A DNA stretch of 64,000 nt from Amycolatopsis pretoriensis. Lineage in GTDB: Bacteria; Actinomycetota; Actinomycetes; Mycobacteriales; Pseudonocardiaceae. The stretch lies in contig NZ_FNUJ01000002.1 of assembly GCF_900107925.1 (NCBI RefSeq), forward strand, positions 744,001-808,000, in the 5' to 3' direction. Numbering within the stretch: position 1 is the first letter of the stretch; the number at the start of each line of letters is the position of its first letter. The position numbers were made by a program, and so were the translations under genes. Below are positions 8,613-16,980 of this stretch, in pieces. A model generated the notes under the pieces. That model was not told where the DNA came from. It did not search any database and saw nothing but the letters and a program-made list of their open reading frames with translations.

Positions 8613-10178
8613 TCAGACAGTCACCGGCTCCCGGCAGTCCAGCGCCGCGAGCACGTCGGCCAGGTCCTCAGGCGCGAAGCCGGTTTCCTTGCGCCAGGCC
8701 ACGAACCCGTCCGGACGCACCAGCAACGCGCCGGTGGCGGTGATGCCGTGCCGGGCCGGCTGGGTGTCTTCGAGCACATAGGACTTGAGCCCGGTGGCCA
8801 CTTCGGTACCGGTCAGCAGGACGTACTCGCGGCCGTAGCGGTCCAGAGTGGACCCGCTGCCGAGCGGCAGGTGCGGCGCCCGCGTGCCCGGCTGTCCCGT
8901 CAGCTCCGCGGGTTCCAGCGCCACGGGTCCGTCGCCGGAAGCGAACGGACCCGGGTAGCGGTACCCGAACACCGCGGCGTCGTAGGGCACCAGCGAGTGC
9001 CCGGCGGGCGCGGCCACCTTCGCCCCGCCCCGCGCGTTCATCAGCAGCAGCGCCTGCCCCAGGGTGAACTCCGCGACCGGACGCCGCTCGGCGTCGTAGG
9101 TGTCCAGCAGCGCCTCCCCCGCCCGGCCGCTCAGCACGTGCGCGAGCTTCCAGGCCAGGTTGTGCGCGTCCTGGATACCGGTGCCGGCGCCGAACGCGCC
9201 GGTCGGCGGCATGACGTGCGCGGCGTCGCCGACGAGGAACACCCGCCCGGCGCGGTAGGTGTCCGCGACGAGCGCGCCGACTTCGTAGCCGAGCACCCGC
9301 ACGCCGTTCTCCAGCTGCGGGACGAGGGCGACCGGCAGGTCCGGCACGCCGGTCGCGGCCCGGATCGCGGCCACGCAGCGTTCGTCGTCGAAGTCCTCGA
9401 CGCGTTCGCCGCGCTCGGGGAAGTACGGGGTGTTGAACACCCAGCGCCGGTCGCCGCCGTGCGGGAACAGCACCGTGCCTTCCGCGGGCGTGGTCAGGTG
9501 GCAGGACGCGACGAACCGCCCGTTCGCCGGGTCGTGGCGGCCGCGCATCGGCCCGGACAGGTCCGCGTCGAAGACCATGCTCGCGACGTGGCTGAGCCGG
9601 CCCGGCCCGTGCCGGCCGATGCCGAGCAGCGACCGGACCGTGCTGCCGTTGCCGTCGGCGCCGATCACGTACGCGGCGCGGATCCGACGTTCGCCGTCCA
9701 CAGTGGACACGGTCGCGGTGACCCCGGTGCCGTCCTGGTCCAGGGCGACGAGCCGCTGCCCGAACCGCACGTCCGCGCCGAGCTCTTCGGCCCGTTCCCG
9801 CAGCACGCGCTCGAGCCGGTCCTGGTCGATCATCCCCCAGCCGGACGGGCTGACCTCGGCACCGCCACCCGCGTCGGCGGGCGGTCGCTGTTCGGTGCGG
9901 CTGAGCTCCTCGCCGGCCAGGGTCACCGCGCGCAGGAGGTACACCGAGGGCAGTTCGCTCACGTAGCCGCCGCTGTCGGTGACCGCGGACGCGAGACCGA
10001 CCTGGCGGAGCAGCTCCGCGGTCCGGGGGTTGATGCTGCGGGCCCGCGGGTGGATCAGCGTCCCGGAATGCCGCTCCACCACGGCGGTGCGCACGCCGAG
10101 CCAGGAGAGGAAGGTGGCGGCGGCGAGCCCGGTCAGCCCGCCGCCGGCCACCAGGACGTCCACAGTGGTCGGCTTCAC
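8613..10178 (-). CDS. FAD-dependent aromatic hydroxylase (PgaE/CabE-like)
   Basis: Second flavoprotein monooxygenase, 521 residues. Visible motifs are VLVAGGGLTGLAAATFL (FAD), AYVIGADGNGSTVR and VFLVGDAAHVMPPTGAFG, then IQDAHNLAWKL, with HPRARSINPRTAELLRQ as a subgroup marker. Such enzymes hydroxylate or oxidatively rearrange angucycline and anthracycline skeletons. GTG 10178 overlaps the stop of the phosphatase gene (GTGA), so it is translated with that gene. Having two separate hydroxylases suggests at least two flavin-dependent oxygenations of the product. Confidence 0.92.
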   Translation of the reverse strand: MKPTTVDVLVAGGGLTGLAAATFLSWLGVRTAVVERHSGTLIHPRARSINPRTAELLRQVGLASAVTDSGGYVSELPSVYLLRAVTLAGEELSRTEQRPPADAGGGAEVSPSGWGMIDQDRLERVLRERAEELGADVRFGQRLVALDQDGTGVTATVSTVDGERRIRAAYVIGADGNGSTVRSLLGIGRHGPGRLSHVASMVFDADLSGPMRGRHDPANGRFVASCHLTTPAEGTVLFPHGGDRRWVFNTPYFPERGERVEDFDDERCVAAIRAATGVPDLPVALVPQLENGVRVLGYEVGALVADTYRAGRVFLVGDAAHVMPPTGAFGAGTGIQDAHNLAWKLAHVLSGRAGEALLDTYDAERRPVAEFTLGQALLLMNARGGAKVAAPAGHSLVPYDAAVFGYRYPGPFASGDGPVALEPAELTGQPGTRAPHLPLGSGSTLDRYGREYVLLTGTEVATGLKSYVLEDTQPARHGITATGALLVRPDGFVAWRKETGFAPEDLADVLAALDCREPVTV

Positions 10179-11188
10179 CGCGGGGCCTCCAGCAACGCGT
10201 GCCGCAGCTGCCGGGTCAGCTGGTCGGTGACCCCGAGCGCGACGAGGTAGTTCGGGAACGACCCGTAGTCGAGGGTGACCTGGTCGTAGGCCGCGTCGAG
10301 GTAGGCGGCCGTGGTACCGGAGGACAGCAGGTAGTCCTGGCGGATCACGTCGTCGGGCACCCCGAGCACCTTGAGCAGGATCACCGTCATCCAGCCGGTG
10401 CGGTGGTTGCCGCCGGTGCAGTGGTAGAGCACCGGCCGCTGGCGGGCGTCGGCGATGTGGGTCAGCGCGTCGAAGAACTGGTGGCCCAGGTTCGGGTTCG
10501 ACACCAGCAGCCGGTAGTTGTCCATGATCAGGTCCCCGGTGGACGGCGGGGTCTTCGGGTCCGGCGGCACCGCCTGGTCGGGGTCGCCGACCGGTTCCGC
10601 GACGTGGGTGACGCCGGCCGGGATCGGGTCCGCCCCCTCGCCGGTCGCTTCCGCGGTCGAGCGGAAGTCGACGTCCTCCTTGACGCCCAGGCCGGCGATC
10701 TCTTCGCGGCCGGTCGTGGTGGCGGGCGTCAGCCGCGCGGACCGGAAGATCGTGCCCCAGCGGATGCGCAGGCCGTCGGCGGCCGGATAGCCGCCCAGAT
10801 CGCGGGCGTTGTTGACGCCTTCGAGGTTGACCAGCTTCGCGGCCACCCCCTCGCCGAGCTTCGACGGGCCGGGCACGATCGTGAAGTACCAGCGGGACGT
10901 GGGCGCCAGGCCGGTCACCGTCACCGCTCCCGTGGCGTCCTTCGCGACCAGCTTCCCGTCCTGTGCCTTGTCGATCGGGTGCGTGGCGGCGTACACCGAC
11001 GCCGAGCGGACCCCGTTCGCGGCCACCCAGCTCAGCTGGTAGCTGCCGTCGGCGGCACGCACCGCCGTGGCGCCGGCGATCGGCAGTGGCTGGGATTCAC
11101 AAGCGAATGCGGTGGTACCGCCGGCCAGGACGGTGGTGGTGACGATGGCCGTCGCCACCACACCCCGCCGCAGGGACAAGCTCACCAT
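10175..11188 (-). CDS. Secreted tyrosine phosphatase with variant P-loop
   Basis: Exported protein of 337 residues. Residues 1-30 form a Sec signal peptide (RRG, then a hydrophobic run ending AFA). Residues 35-110 look like a fibronectin-III-like beta domain, and the rest is a tyrosine phosphatase of the MptpB-like group (NLEGVNNARDLGGY; P-loop HCTGGNHRTG with Cys257 and Arg263). The usual family P-loop is HCxAGKDRTG; here Lys-Asp is Asn-His, so the residue acting as acid in that family is missing. GAGGAAG precedes ATG 11188. It is translationally coupled to the downstream hydroxylase. Its role in a polyketide cluster is unclear. Confidence 0.85.
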   Translation of the reverse strand: MVSLSLRRGVVATAIVTTTVLAGGTTAFACESQPLPIAGATAVRAADGSYQLSWVAANGVRSASVYAATHPIDKAQDGKLVAKDATGAVTVTGLAPTSRWYFTIVPGPSKLGEGVAAKLVNLEGVNNARDLGGYPAADGLRIRWGTIFRSARLTPATTTGREEIAGLGVKEDVDFRSTAEATGEGADPIPAGVTHVAEPVGDPDQAVPPDPKTPPSTGDLIMDNYRLLVSNPNLGHQFFDALTHIADARQRPVLYHCTGGNHRTGWMTVILLKVLGVPDDVIRQDYLLSSGTTAAYLDAAYDQVTLDYGSFPNYLVALGVTDQLTRQLRHALLEAPR

Positions 11189-11320
11189 AACGGGCTTCTT
11201 CCTCTAAAACGGATACGAGCGGGACACGCGCGCGGCCCCAGGCTCGTCATCGCCGGTCGAAACGCGCTGCAGTCCGGCTCGACACCGGGGCCGGGCGTCC
11301 CAGCCGCGTCCCAACGAGGT

Positions 11321-11354
11321 TCGAGTCGACGCGCCGAGCATGCGACGCGAAACT
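11321..11354 (+). promoter_or_regulatory. Possible SARP-type promoter for the oxidoreductase operon (weaker)
   Basis: TCGAGTC (11321-11327) and CCGAGCA (11334-11340) are spaced 13 rather than 11 bp. Eight bases after the second lies GAAACT (11349-11354) as a -10 candidate. The same CCGAGCA-N8--10 layout is seen before the epimerase at 16981, which is why it is listed. Confidence 0.4.
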
Positions 11355-11380
11355 GCCGCCGGAAGTCTGGAGACCCCCGC

Positions 11381-12241
11381 ATGCGGATCGGTGTCGGCCT
11401 GCCCGCGATGGTGCCGGGCGCCAGCGGCGCGGACGTCCTCGACTGGGCCAGGACCGCCGAGGCGAGGAACTTCTCGACGCTCGGGGTGCTCGACCGGATC
11501 GTCTACCCGAACCACGAGCCGCTCACCACGCTCGCGGTCGCGGCCGGCGCCACCCGCCGGATCCGCCTGACCACGACGGTGCTGCTCGGCGCGACCCGCT
11601 CCCCCGCCGTGCTGGCCAAGCAGGCGGCGACGCTGCACGAGCTGTCCGGCGGGCGGCTGGAGCTCGGGCTCGCCGCGGGCGGACGGCGCGACGACTTCGA
11701 CGTCACCGGCACGGCGTTCACCCGGCGCGGCCGGAACCTGGACGAGCTGGTCACGACCCTGCGCCGGACCTGGGGTGCCGGCGAGATCGGCCCCACCCCC
11801 GCGGCGCCCCCGCCGGTGCTGATCGGCGGGCACTCCGAAGCGGCGATGCGGCGGGCGGCCGGCCTCGCGGACGGGTGGATCTCCGGCAGCGGCTCGGCCG
11901 AGCCGTACGCCGACCGGCTCACCCGGCTGCGCAAGGCCTGGGCCGAGGCCGGCCGCACGGACGAGCCCCGGCTGGTCGCCCTGGCGTACTTCGCCCTCGG
12001 CCCGGACGGGAGCGCGCTGGCCCGCGACTACCTCGGCGGCTGCTACCGCGGGATGGGCCGCTACGCCGAGCGGGTCGTCGGCGAAACGCTGCTCACCCGG
12101 GGCGCCCTCGCCCGCACCGCCGCGGAGTACGCCGGCGCCGGGTGCCAGGAGCTCGTGCTCTTCCCGTGTTCGGCCGATCTCCGCCAGCTCGACCGGCTCA
12201 CCGACGCCCTGTCCGGGGCGGGACTGCTGGGGGCGTCTTGA
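11381..12241 (+). CDS. LLM-class F420/FMN-dependent oxidoreductase
   Basis: Luciferase-like (alpha/beta)8 barrel oxidoreductase, 286 residues. MRIGVGLPAMVPG at the start, TTVLLGATRSPAVLAKQAATLHELSGGRLELGL spans the classical LLM core (only key words cited: AKQAATL, SGGRLELGL), and PPVLIGGHSEAAMRRAA the second half. Members use reduced F420 or FMN for reductions or Baeyer-Villiger type oxidations. It opens a five-step plus-strand operon with an SDR, a P450 and a sugar-type oxidoreductase. ATG 11381 follows GGAG by 8-11 bases. Cofactor choice cannot be decided by eye. Confidence 0.85.
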   Translation: MRIGVGLPAMVPGASGADVLDWARTAEARNFSTLGVLDRIVYPNHEPLTTLAVAAGATRRIRLTTTVLLGATRSPAVLAKQAATLHELSGGRLELGLAAGGRRDDFDVTGTAFTRRGRNLDELVTTLRRTWGAGEIGPTPAAPPPVLIGGHSEAAMRRAAGLADGWISGSGSAEPYADRLTRLRKAWAEAGRTDEPRLVALAYFALGPDGSALARDYLGGCYRGMGRYAERVVGETLLTRGALARTAAEYAGAGCQELVLFPCSADLRQLDRLTDALSGAGLLGAS

Positions 12242-12894
12242 GGGCGCTGGTCACGGGCGCGGGACGCGGCATCGGGCTCGCCGTCTGCCGGCACCTCACC
12301 GCCGCCGGGTTCGAGGTCGTCGCGTCCGCACGGCGCCTCGCCGACGCCGAAGCCGCGGGGACCGGCCGGGCGGTGCAGCTCGACGTCACCGACGCCGGCT
12401 CGGTGGCCGCCGCGCTCGAGCAGGCCGGACCGGTCGACATCCTGGTGAACAACGCCGGGGTGCTCCTCGACGCCGGCGCGCCGCCCGAGTCCGTCCCGCC
12501 CGAACTCGTCGCCGAAACCCTCGCGGTCAACGCACTCGGCTCGCTGCGGGTCTCCCAGGCCGTGCTGCCGGGGATGCTCGACCGGAGCTGGGGCCGGATC
12601 GTCATGGTGTCGAGCGGCACCGGCGCGTTCAGCCACGGCCTGTTCGCCGGCGCCCCGGCGTATTCGCTGTCCAAGACCGCGCTGAACGCCGTGACCGTGC
12701 TGCTCGCGAACAGCACCCGAGGCCGTGGCGTGCTGGTCAACGCGGTCAACCCCGGCCGCGTGCGCACCCGCATGATGCCCACGGCCGACGGGGACGCCGC
12801 CACCGCGGCGGCCGACATCGCCTGGGCCGCCACGCTGCCCGAGGACGGGCCGACGGGCACCTTCTTCCGTTCCCGCGAACCGATCGATTGGTGA
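12238..12894 (+). CDS. Short-chain dehydrogenase/reductase
   Basis: Classical SDR of 218 residues, NAD(P)-dependent. Cofactor motif VTGAGRGIG, structural NNAG, and catalytic Ser/Tyr/Lys in VMVSSGTG and YSLSKTALN are all present. The only start giving the full nucleotide-binding strand is TTG 12238, which overlaps the preceding stop as TTGA, a coupled start without its own ribosome binding site. Probably a ketoreductase tailoring the polyketide or a sugar; the sequence does not tell which. Confidence 0.85.
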   Translation: MRALVTGAGRGIGLAVCRHLTAAGFEVVASARRLADAEAAGTGRAVQLDVTDAGSVAAALEQAGPVDILVNNAGVLLDAGAPPESVPPELVAETLAVNALGSLRVSQAVLPGMLDRSWGRIVMVSSGTGAFSHGLFAGAPAYSLSKTALNAVTVLLANSTRGRGVLVNAVNPGRVRTRMMPTADGDAATAAADIAWAATLPEDGPTGTFFRSREPIDW

Positions 12895-12902
12895 GGATCC
12901 CG

Positions 12903-14111
12903 ATGACCGAAGCCGTGACGGCACTGCCCGCGTTCCCCTTTCGCGTGCGCACCCCCGGGGAAGCGCTCGACGAGTACTCGAAGCTGCGCGCCGAGGCCGC
13001 GGTGACCCGGGTGCGGTTGCCGGGCGGCCATGAAGGCTGGCTCGTCCTGCGCCACGCCGAGGTCCGGACCGTGCTCACCGACCTGCGGTTCAGCAAGGAA
13101 GCGATGACCCGGCCGGACGCGCCGAGGCTGATCCCGGTGCACCGCGGCTCGCGGTCGCTGGTGAACCTGGACCCGCCGGACCACACCCGGTTGCGCAAGC
13201 TGGCCTCGCGCGAGTTCACGCAGCGGCGGGTCGAGACGCTGCGGCCGCGGGTCGAAGAGATCACCGCCGGCCTGGTCGACTCGATGCTCGCCGCCGGGAC
13301 CACCGCGGACGCGGTGACCGCGCTGGCCCTGCCGCTGCCGATCACGGTGATCTGCGAACTGCTCGGTGTCGAGCCCGCCGAGCAGGCGCAGTTCCGGCAG
13401 TGGGGCGACAAGGTGCTCACCGTCGGCGGGCCGGGCGCGGACGCCGACGCGGCCCGTGAAGCCGCCGGCGCGCTCATGGGCTACCTCACCGGGCTGATCG
13501 AGCGCAAGCGCGCCCGGCCGGGCGAGGACCTGCTGACCCGGCTGCTGCAGGCCCAGGAGGACGGCGACTCGCTCGACGCCGAGGAGCTGCGCACCCTCGC
13601 GATGACGATCCTGATCGCCGGCTACCACACGACGGTCAGCGCGGCGTCGCACCTTCTCGTGCACCTGCTGGAGGACCCGGCGCGCTACCAGTCCCTCGTG
13701 GACGATCCGGAGCTCATCGGCACGGCCGTCGAAGAGGCCTTGCGCTACAGCCAGGTCGCCGGCGGGTTCGGCTCGCTGCGGATCGCGCTCGAGGACGTCG
13801 AGCTCGGCGGGGTGACGATCCGGGCCGGCGAGCCGGTGATCCCGTTGATCAACTCCGCGAACCGCGACGAGTCCGTGTTCGCCGAGGCGGACGAGGTGCG
13901 GCTGGACCGCACCGACAACCCGCACCTGGCCTTCGGCGCGGGCATCCACTTCTGCCTCGGGGCCGCGCTCGCCCGGCTGGAGCTGCGGGTGCTGCTGGAG
14001 ACCCTGGTGGCGCGCCGGGTCCCGCTCGCGCTGGGCACCCCGGTGGACGAGCTGCGGTGGCACCTCGCGACCGCGTTCCCCCGGCCGGCCGAGCTGCCGA
14101 TCCAGTGGTGA
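12903..14111 (+). CDS. Cytochrome P450
   Basis: Soluble bacterial P450 of 402 residues. The heme-binding segment is HLAFGAGIHFCLGAALAR, the ExxR motif is EEALRY, and NLDPPDHTRLRKL is the typical C-helix sequence. The I-helix reads IAGYHTTV: the usual acid before Thr is His, which may change proton delivery. ATG 12903 follows GAGG by eight bases. It needs ferredoxin and a reductase, neither encoded nearby. Likely a tailoring oxidase of the aromatic product. Its stop overlaps the next gene's GTG. Confidence 0.93.
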   Translation: MTEAVTALPAFPFRVRTPGEALDEYSKLRAEAAVTRVRLPGGHEGWLVLRHAEVRTVLTDLRFSKEAMTRPDAPRLIPVHRGSRSLVNLDPPDHTRLRKLASREFTQRRVETLRPRVEEITAGLVDSMLAAGTTADAVTALALPLPITVICELLGVEPAEQAQFRQWGDKVLTVGGPGADADAAREAAGALMGYLTGLIERKRARPGEDLLTRLLQAQEDGDSLDAEELRTLAMTILIAGYHTTVSAASHLLVHLLEDPARYQSLVDDPELIGTAVEEALRYSQVAGGFGSLRIALEDVELGGVTIRAGEPVIPLINSANRDESVFAEADEVRLDRTDNPHLAFGAGIHFCLGAALARLELRVLLETLVARRVPLALGTPVDELRWHLATAFPRPAELPIQW

Positions 14112-15058
14112 CCGGGCCGCGGTTCGGCATCCTGGGCTGCGCCGACATCGCGGCCCGCAAGACGGTTCCCGCGCTGGCCGCCGCGGGCCTGCGGATCACC
14201 GCGGTGGCGAGCCGGTCGGCGGCGAAGGCGGCGGCCTTCACCGCCCGCTCCGGCGGCGAGGCCGTGACCGGCTACGCGGCGCTGCTGGAGCGGCCGGACG
14301 TCGACGCGGTGTACATCCCGCTGCCGATCGCGCTGCACCAGGAATGGGCGGAGGCGGCCCTCGAAGCCGGCAAGCACGTGCTGGTGGAGAAAACGGCGGC
14401 GATCGGGACGGCCGCGGCCGCGCGACTGGTCGAGCTCGCGACCGCGCGCGGGCTGGTGGTGATGGAGAACTTCGCGTTCCCCCACCACTCCCAGCACGCC
14501 GAGGTGGCGGAGCTGGTGACCAAGGGTGTGGTCGGCGAGCCCCGCCTGATCACCGCGGACTTCGGCATCCCGCCGACCGCGCGGTCCGGGATCAAGTACT
14601 CCGCCGCCCTCGGCGGCGGCTCGCTGCGCGAGACCGGGTGCTACCCGATCCGGGCGGCCTGGCCCTACCTCGGCAACCCCGAGGTGGCCGGCGCGGTGCT
14701 CGTGCGCTCCGGCGAGGTGGACGTGTCCGGCAGCGCGCTGCTGAGCGACGGGACCGTGGCGGCCCAGTGCTCGTTCGGTTTCGTGCACGCCTACCGCAAC
14801 ACGATGTCGGTGTGGGGCAGCGAGGGCCGGCTGACGTTGGACTGGGCGTTCACCCCGCCGGCCACGACGCGCCCGGTGCTGCGCCTGGAGTCCCAGGACG
14901 TGCGGGAAGAGCGCACTCTGCCGGCGGACGACCAGTTCCGCAACGTCCTGCGGCACTTCGCGGGCCTGGTCGGCGACCCGGCCGGACGGGCCCTCGAGTA
15001 CGAAACGCTGCTCACCCAGGCCCGGCTGCTCGAAGAGGTCGTCGCGCGGGCTTCGTGA
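14108..15058 (+). CDS. Gfo/Idh/MocA-family oxidoreductase
   Basis: NAD(P)-dependent oxidoreductase of 316 residues: Rossmann start RFGILGCADIAARKTVPAL, EKTAAI at the place of the family EKP motif, and the C-terminal alpha/beta domain (GGGSLRETGCYPI). Members include dTDP-hexose 3-ketoreductases of deoxysugar pathways, which fits the two epimerases 2 kb away, but no glycosyltransferase or early deoxysugar gene is in the window, so a sugar role is tentative. GTG 14108 overlaps the P450 stop (GTGA). Confidence 0.82.
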   Translation: MTGPRFGILGCADIAARKTVPALAAAGLRITAVASRSAAKAAAFTARSGGEAVTGYAALLERPDVDAVYIPLPIALHQEWAEAALEAGKHVLVEKTAAIGTAAAARLVELATARGLVVMENFAFPHHSQHAEVAELVTKGVVGEPRLITADFGIPPTARSGIKYSAALGGGSLRETGCYPIRAAWPYLGNPEVAGAVLVRSGEVDVSGSALLSDGTVAAQCSFGFVHAYRNTMSVWGSEGRLTLDWAFTPPATTRPVLRLESQDVREERTLPADDQFRNVLRHFAGLVGDPAGRALEYETLLTQARLLEEVVARAS

Positions 15059-15064
15059 ACCGCT

Positions 15065-15100
15065 GTCGTGGGTGGCGCGCGGACGCCCGCCACCCACGAC
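15065..15100. terminator. Bidirectional hairpin terminator
   Basis: 13-bp perfect stem (15065-15077 with 15088-15100), 10-base loop, between convergent stops at 15058 and 15108. Confidence 0.8.
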
Positions 15101-15107
15101 GCCGGCG

Positions 15108-15845
15108 TCAGGCGGTGGCCACGAACGACATGAAGTGCGGGTGCACGTCCAGTTCCAGCACCTCGCCGAACACGTCGTTCAGGATGGCGGTGCCTTCCGT
15201 GCTGGTCAGCAGCTGCGTCCGGTACGCGCCGGTCTTCATCCGGCCGCCCGAGGCGCGGATGACCACCGCCGTGCTGAAGAACGCCGCCGTGCGGCGCAGG
15301 TGGTTGAGCGTGCCGTAGCGCTTGCGCTCGAAGTCGTGGAAGTTGTCGCCCGTCCAGAGGTTCCCGACGAAGATCCCGCCCGGCGCCAGGAACGTCTTGA
15401 GCCGCTCCAGCACTTCGCGGACGTCGCCGAGGTGGTGGATCGCGTCGACGCACATCACCAGGTCCGCGGTGCCGAGGTCGTGGTCGGCCCAGAAGTCCCC
15501 GAGCACGAGCTTGAGGTCGTCGTGGTGCACGCGGCCGCGCACGATGTCGAGGCCCTGCTGGGAGATGTCGAGCGCGGTGATGCTCTTCGCCGAGGTGCGG
15601 GTCGCCGCGAGACCGGTGAACTCACCGGTGCCGCAGGCGAATTCGAGCACCCGCCCGGTGTCGGCGCCGTACTTCTCGAGGTACTTGCCGATGGTGTCCT
15701 TCTGGCTGAGGAAGTGCTCGCGCAGCAGCGGGTGCTGCTCCGCCGCCGCCCGGTCCCAGAACCGCGCCGCCCAGTACTTCCGGCCGTCCGGCGGCACGTT
15801 GTCGAGCAGTACCTTGCCGGAACGGGCGAGCATTTCAGCCAACAT
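15108..15845 (-). CDS. Class I SAM-dependent methyltransferase
   Basis: Methyltransferase of 245 residues with the SAM motif VLEFACGTGEFTGL, an acidic strand end (ALDIS), and VMCVDAIHHLGDV as motif II. The N-terminal 60 residues (WAARFWDRAAAEQHPLLREH) are helical and probably cover the substrate. ATG 15845 follows GAGGG; an internal Met at codon 5 is an alternative. It lies 43 bases after the epimerase and is probably in its operon, suggesting methylation of a sugar or of the aglycone. Substrate is not recognisable. Confidence 0.8.
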   Translation of the reverse strand: MLAEMLARSGKVLLDNVPPDGRKYWAARFWDRAAAEQHPLLREHFLSQKDTIGKYLEKYGADTGRVLEFACGTGEFTGLAATRTSAKSITALDISQQGLDIVRGRVHHDDLKLVLGDFWADHDLGTADLVMCVDAIHHLGDVREVLERLKTFLAPGGIFVGNLWTGDNFHDFERKRYGTLNHLRRTAAFFSTAVVIRASGGRMKTGAYRTQLLTSTEGTAILNDVFGEVLELDVHPHFMSFVATA

Positions 15846-15888
15846 TCGATCCCTCGCTCTGCAGTCGGGTTACTCCGGAACAGCCTGG

Positions 15889-16839
15889 TCAGATCGCCTC
15901 GAAAATCGTTTGGAGCTCGTTGACCCCGGCGGTGACGGCCGCGCCGGCGAGCCACGACCGCCAGGTCGCCGCCACGCCTTCCGCCAGCGACGTCCCGGGC
16001 CGCCAGCCCAGCACCCGCTCGGCCTCGCCGACGTCGAGCCAGACGTCCTGCCGGTCGAACAGCCGGCTCGGCTGGAACTCCACCCGCAGGTCGAGCGCCA
16101 CGACCGAGCGCACCACGTCCAGCAGATCCGACAGCGAGGTGCGCACGCCGGATCCGACGTTGAGGATCAGGGGTTCCGCGGGCCCGGCGCCCCGCAGCCG
16201 CCGCATCACGTCGACGACGTCGTCGACGTAGACGTAGTCGCGGGTCGCGGTGACGTCGCCGATCAGCCGCAGCGGCCGGGAGTCCAGCGCGGCGGCCAGC
16301 CAGTGGGCGAGCACACCCTGGCCGCGGCCGGTCGGCTGGCCCGGACCGTACACATTGGACATCCGGAGGATCACCGCCGGCAGCTCACCGGCGTGGCTCA
16401 GCAGTTCCTCTTCGAGGGCGATCTTCGCCCGGCCGTAGGCACCCGAGGGTTTCAGCGGCGAGGTTTCCGCGTACGGCGGGGCGAACGCGGGGTCGTACAC
16501 GGTGCCACCGGAGCTCGTCAGCACCACCGTCGGCGGGTTGTCCCGGCGGCGCAGCCGGTCGAGCAGGGTGCTGAACAGCGCGTGGTCGGCCCTGGCCAGC
16601 TCCGGGTGGCTTTCCCCGAGCGCCGGGTTGATGCTGGACGCGAGGTAGAACACGGTCCCGGCGCCGGCGATCGGGGCGGCCAGCTCGCCGTCGCACAGGA
16701 ACCTGGACTGCCGGGTGAAGCACGCCGTCCGCACCCGCGCGAGGTCGAGCGTCGCCGAAAGCCGGCGTCCGATGAACCCCGCGCTCCCGATCACCACCGC
16801 CGTGTCGGTAGCGCCGTCCGCGATCACCCGACCAGACAT
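15889..16839 (-). CDS. NAD-dependent epimerase/dehydratase (extended SDR)
   Basis: Extended SDR of 316 residues. VVIGSAGFIGRRL is the NAD site, and the catalytic YGRAK (YxxxK) follows SSGGTVYD. ILRMSNVYGPGQ and RDYVYVDDVVDVM are typical of UDP/dTDP-sugar 4-epimerases and 4,6-dehydratases. Divergently transcribed from a second epimerase, sharing a 140-bp control region. Probably acts on a nucleotide sugar, but no sugar-activating or transfer gene is in the window. Confidence 0.85.
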   Translation of the reverse strand: MSGRVIADGATDTAVVIGSAGFIGRRLSATLDLARVRTACFTRQSRFLCDGELAAPIAGAGTVFYLASSINPALGESHPELARADHALFSTLLDRLRRRDNPPTVVLTSSGGTVYDPAFAPPYAETSPLKPSGAYGRAKIALEEELLSHAGELPAVILRMSNVYGPGQPTGRGQGVLAHWLAAALDSRPLRLIGDVTATRDYVYVDDVVDVMRRLRGAGPAEPLILNVGSGVRTSLSDLLDVVRSVVALDLRVEFQPSRLFDRQDVWLDVGEAERVLGWRPGTSLAEGVAATWRSWLAGAAVTAGVNELQTIFEAI

Positions 16840-16893
16840 GAGCACCACAGCCTCTCCCGCATCCGCGTCCGCCTCCGCGACCGGACGGCCACG

Positions 16894-16953
16894 ACCGTAG
16901 GGCGCGCGGGTCCAGCCGCATTCGAGTCCGGGCCGAGCACCGCCGAAGACCGT
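16894..16953. promoter_or_regulatory. Divergent SARP-type promoters between two epimerase genes
   Basis: Minus strand: TCGGCCC (16936-16930), TCGAATG (16925-16919) and TGGACCC (16914-16908) with 11-bp period, then 8 bases and TACGGT (16899-16894), a good -10. Plus strand: TCGAGTC (16922-16928) and CCGAGCA (16933-16939), 11 bp apart, then 8 bases and GACCGT (16948-16953). The two boxes overlap, so one bound activator array could fire both genes. Confidence 0.6.
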
Positions 16954-16980
16954 GGGAACCCACGAGACGCAGGAGGCGGA

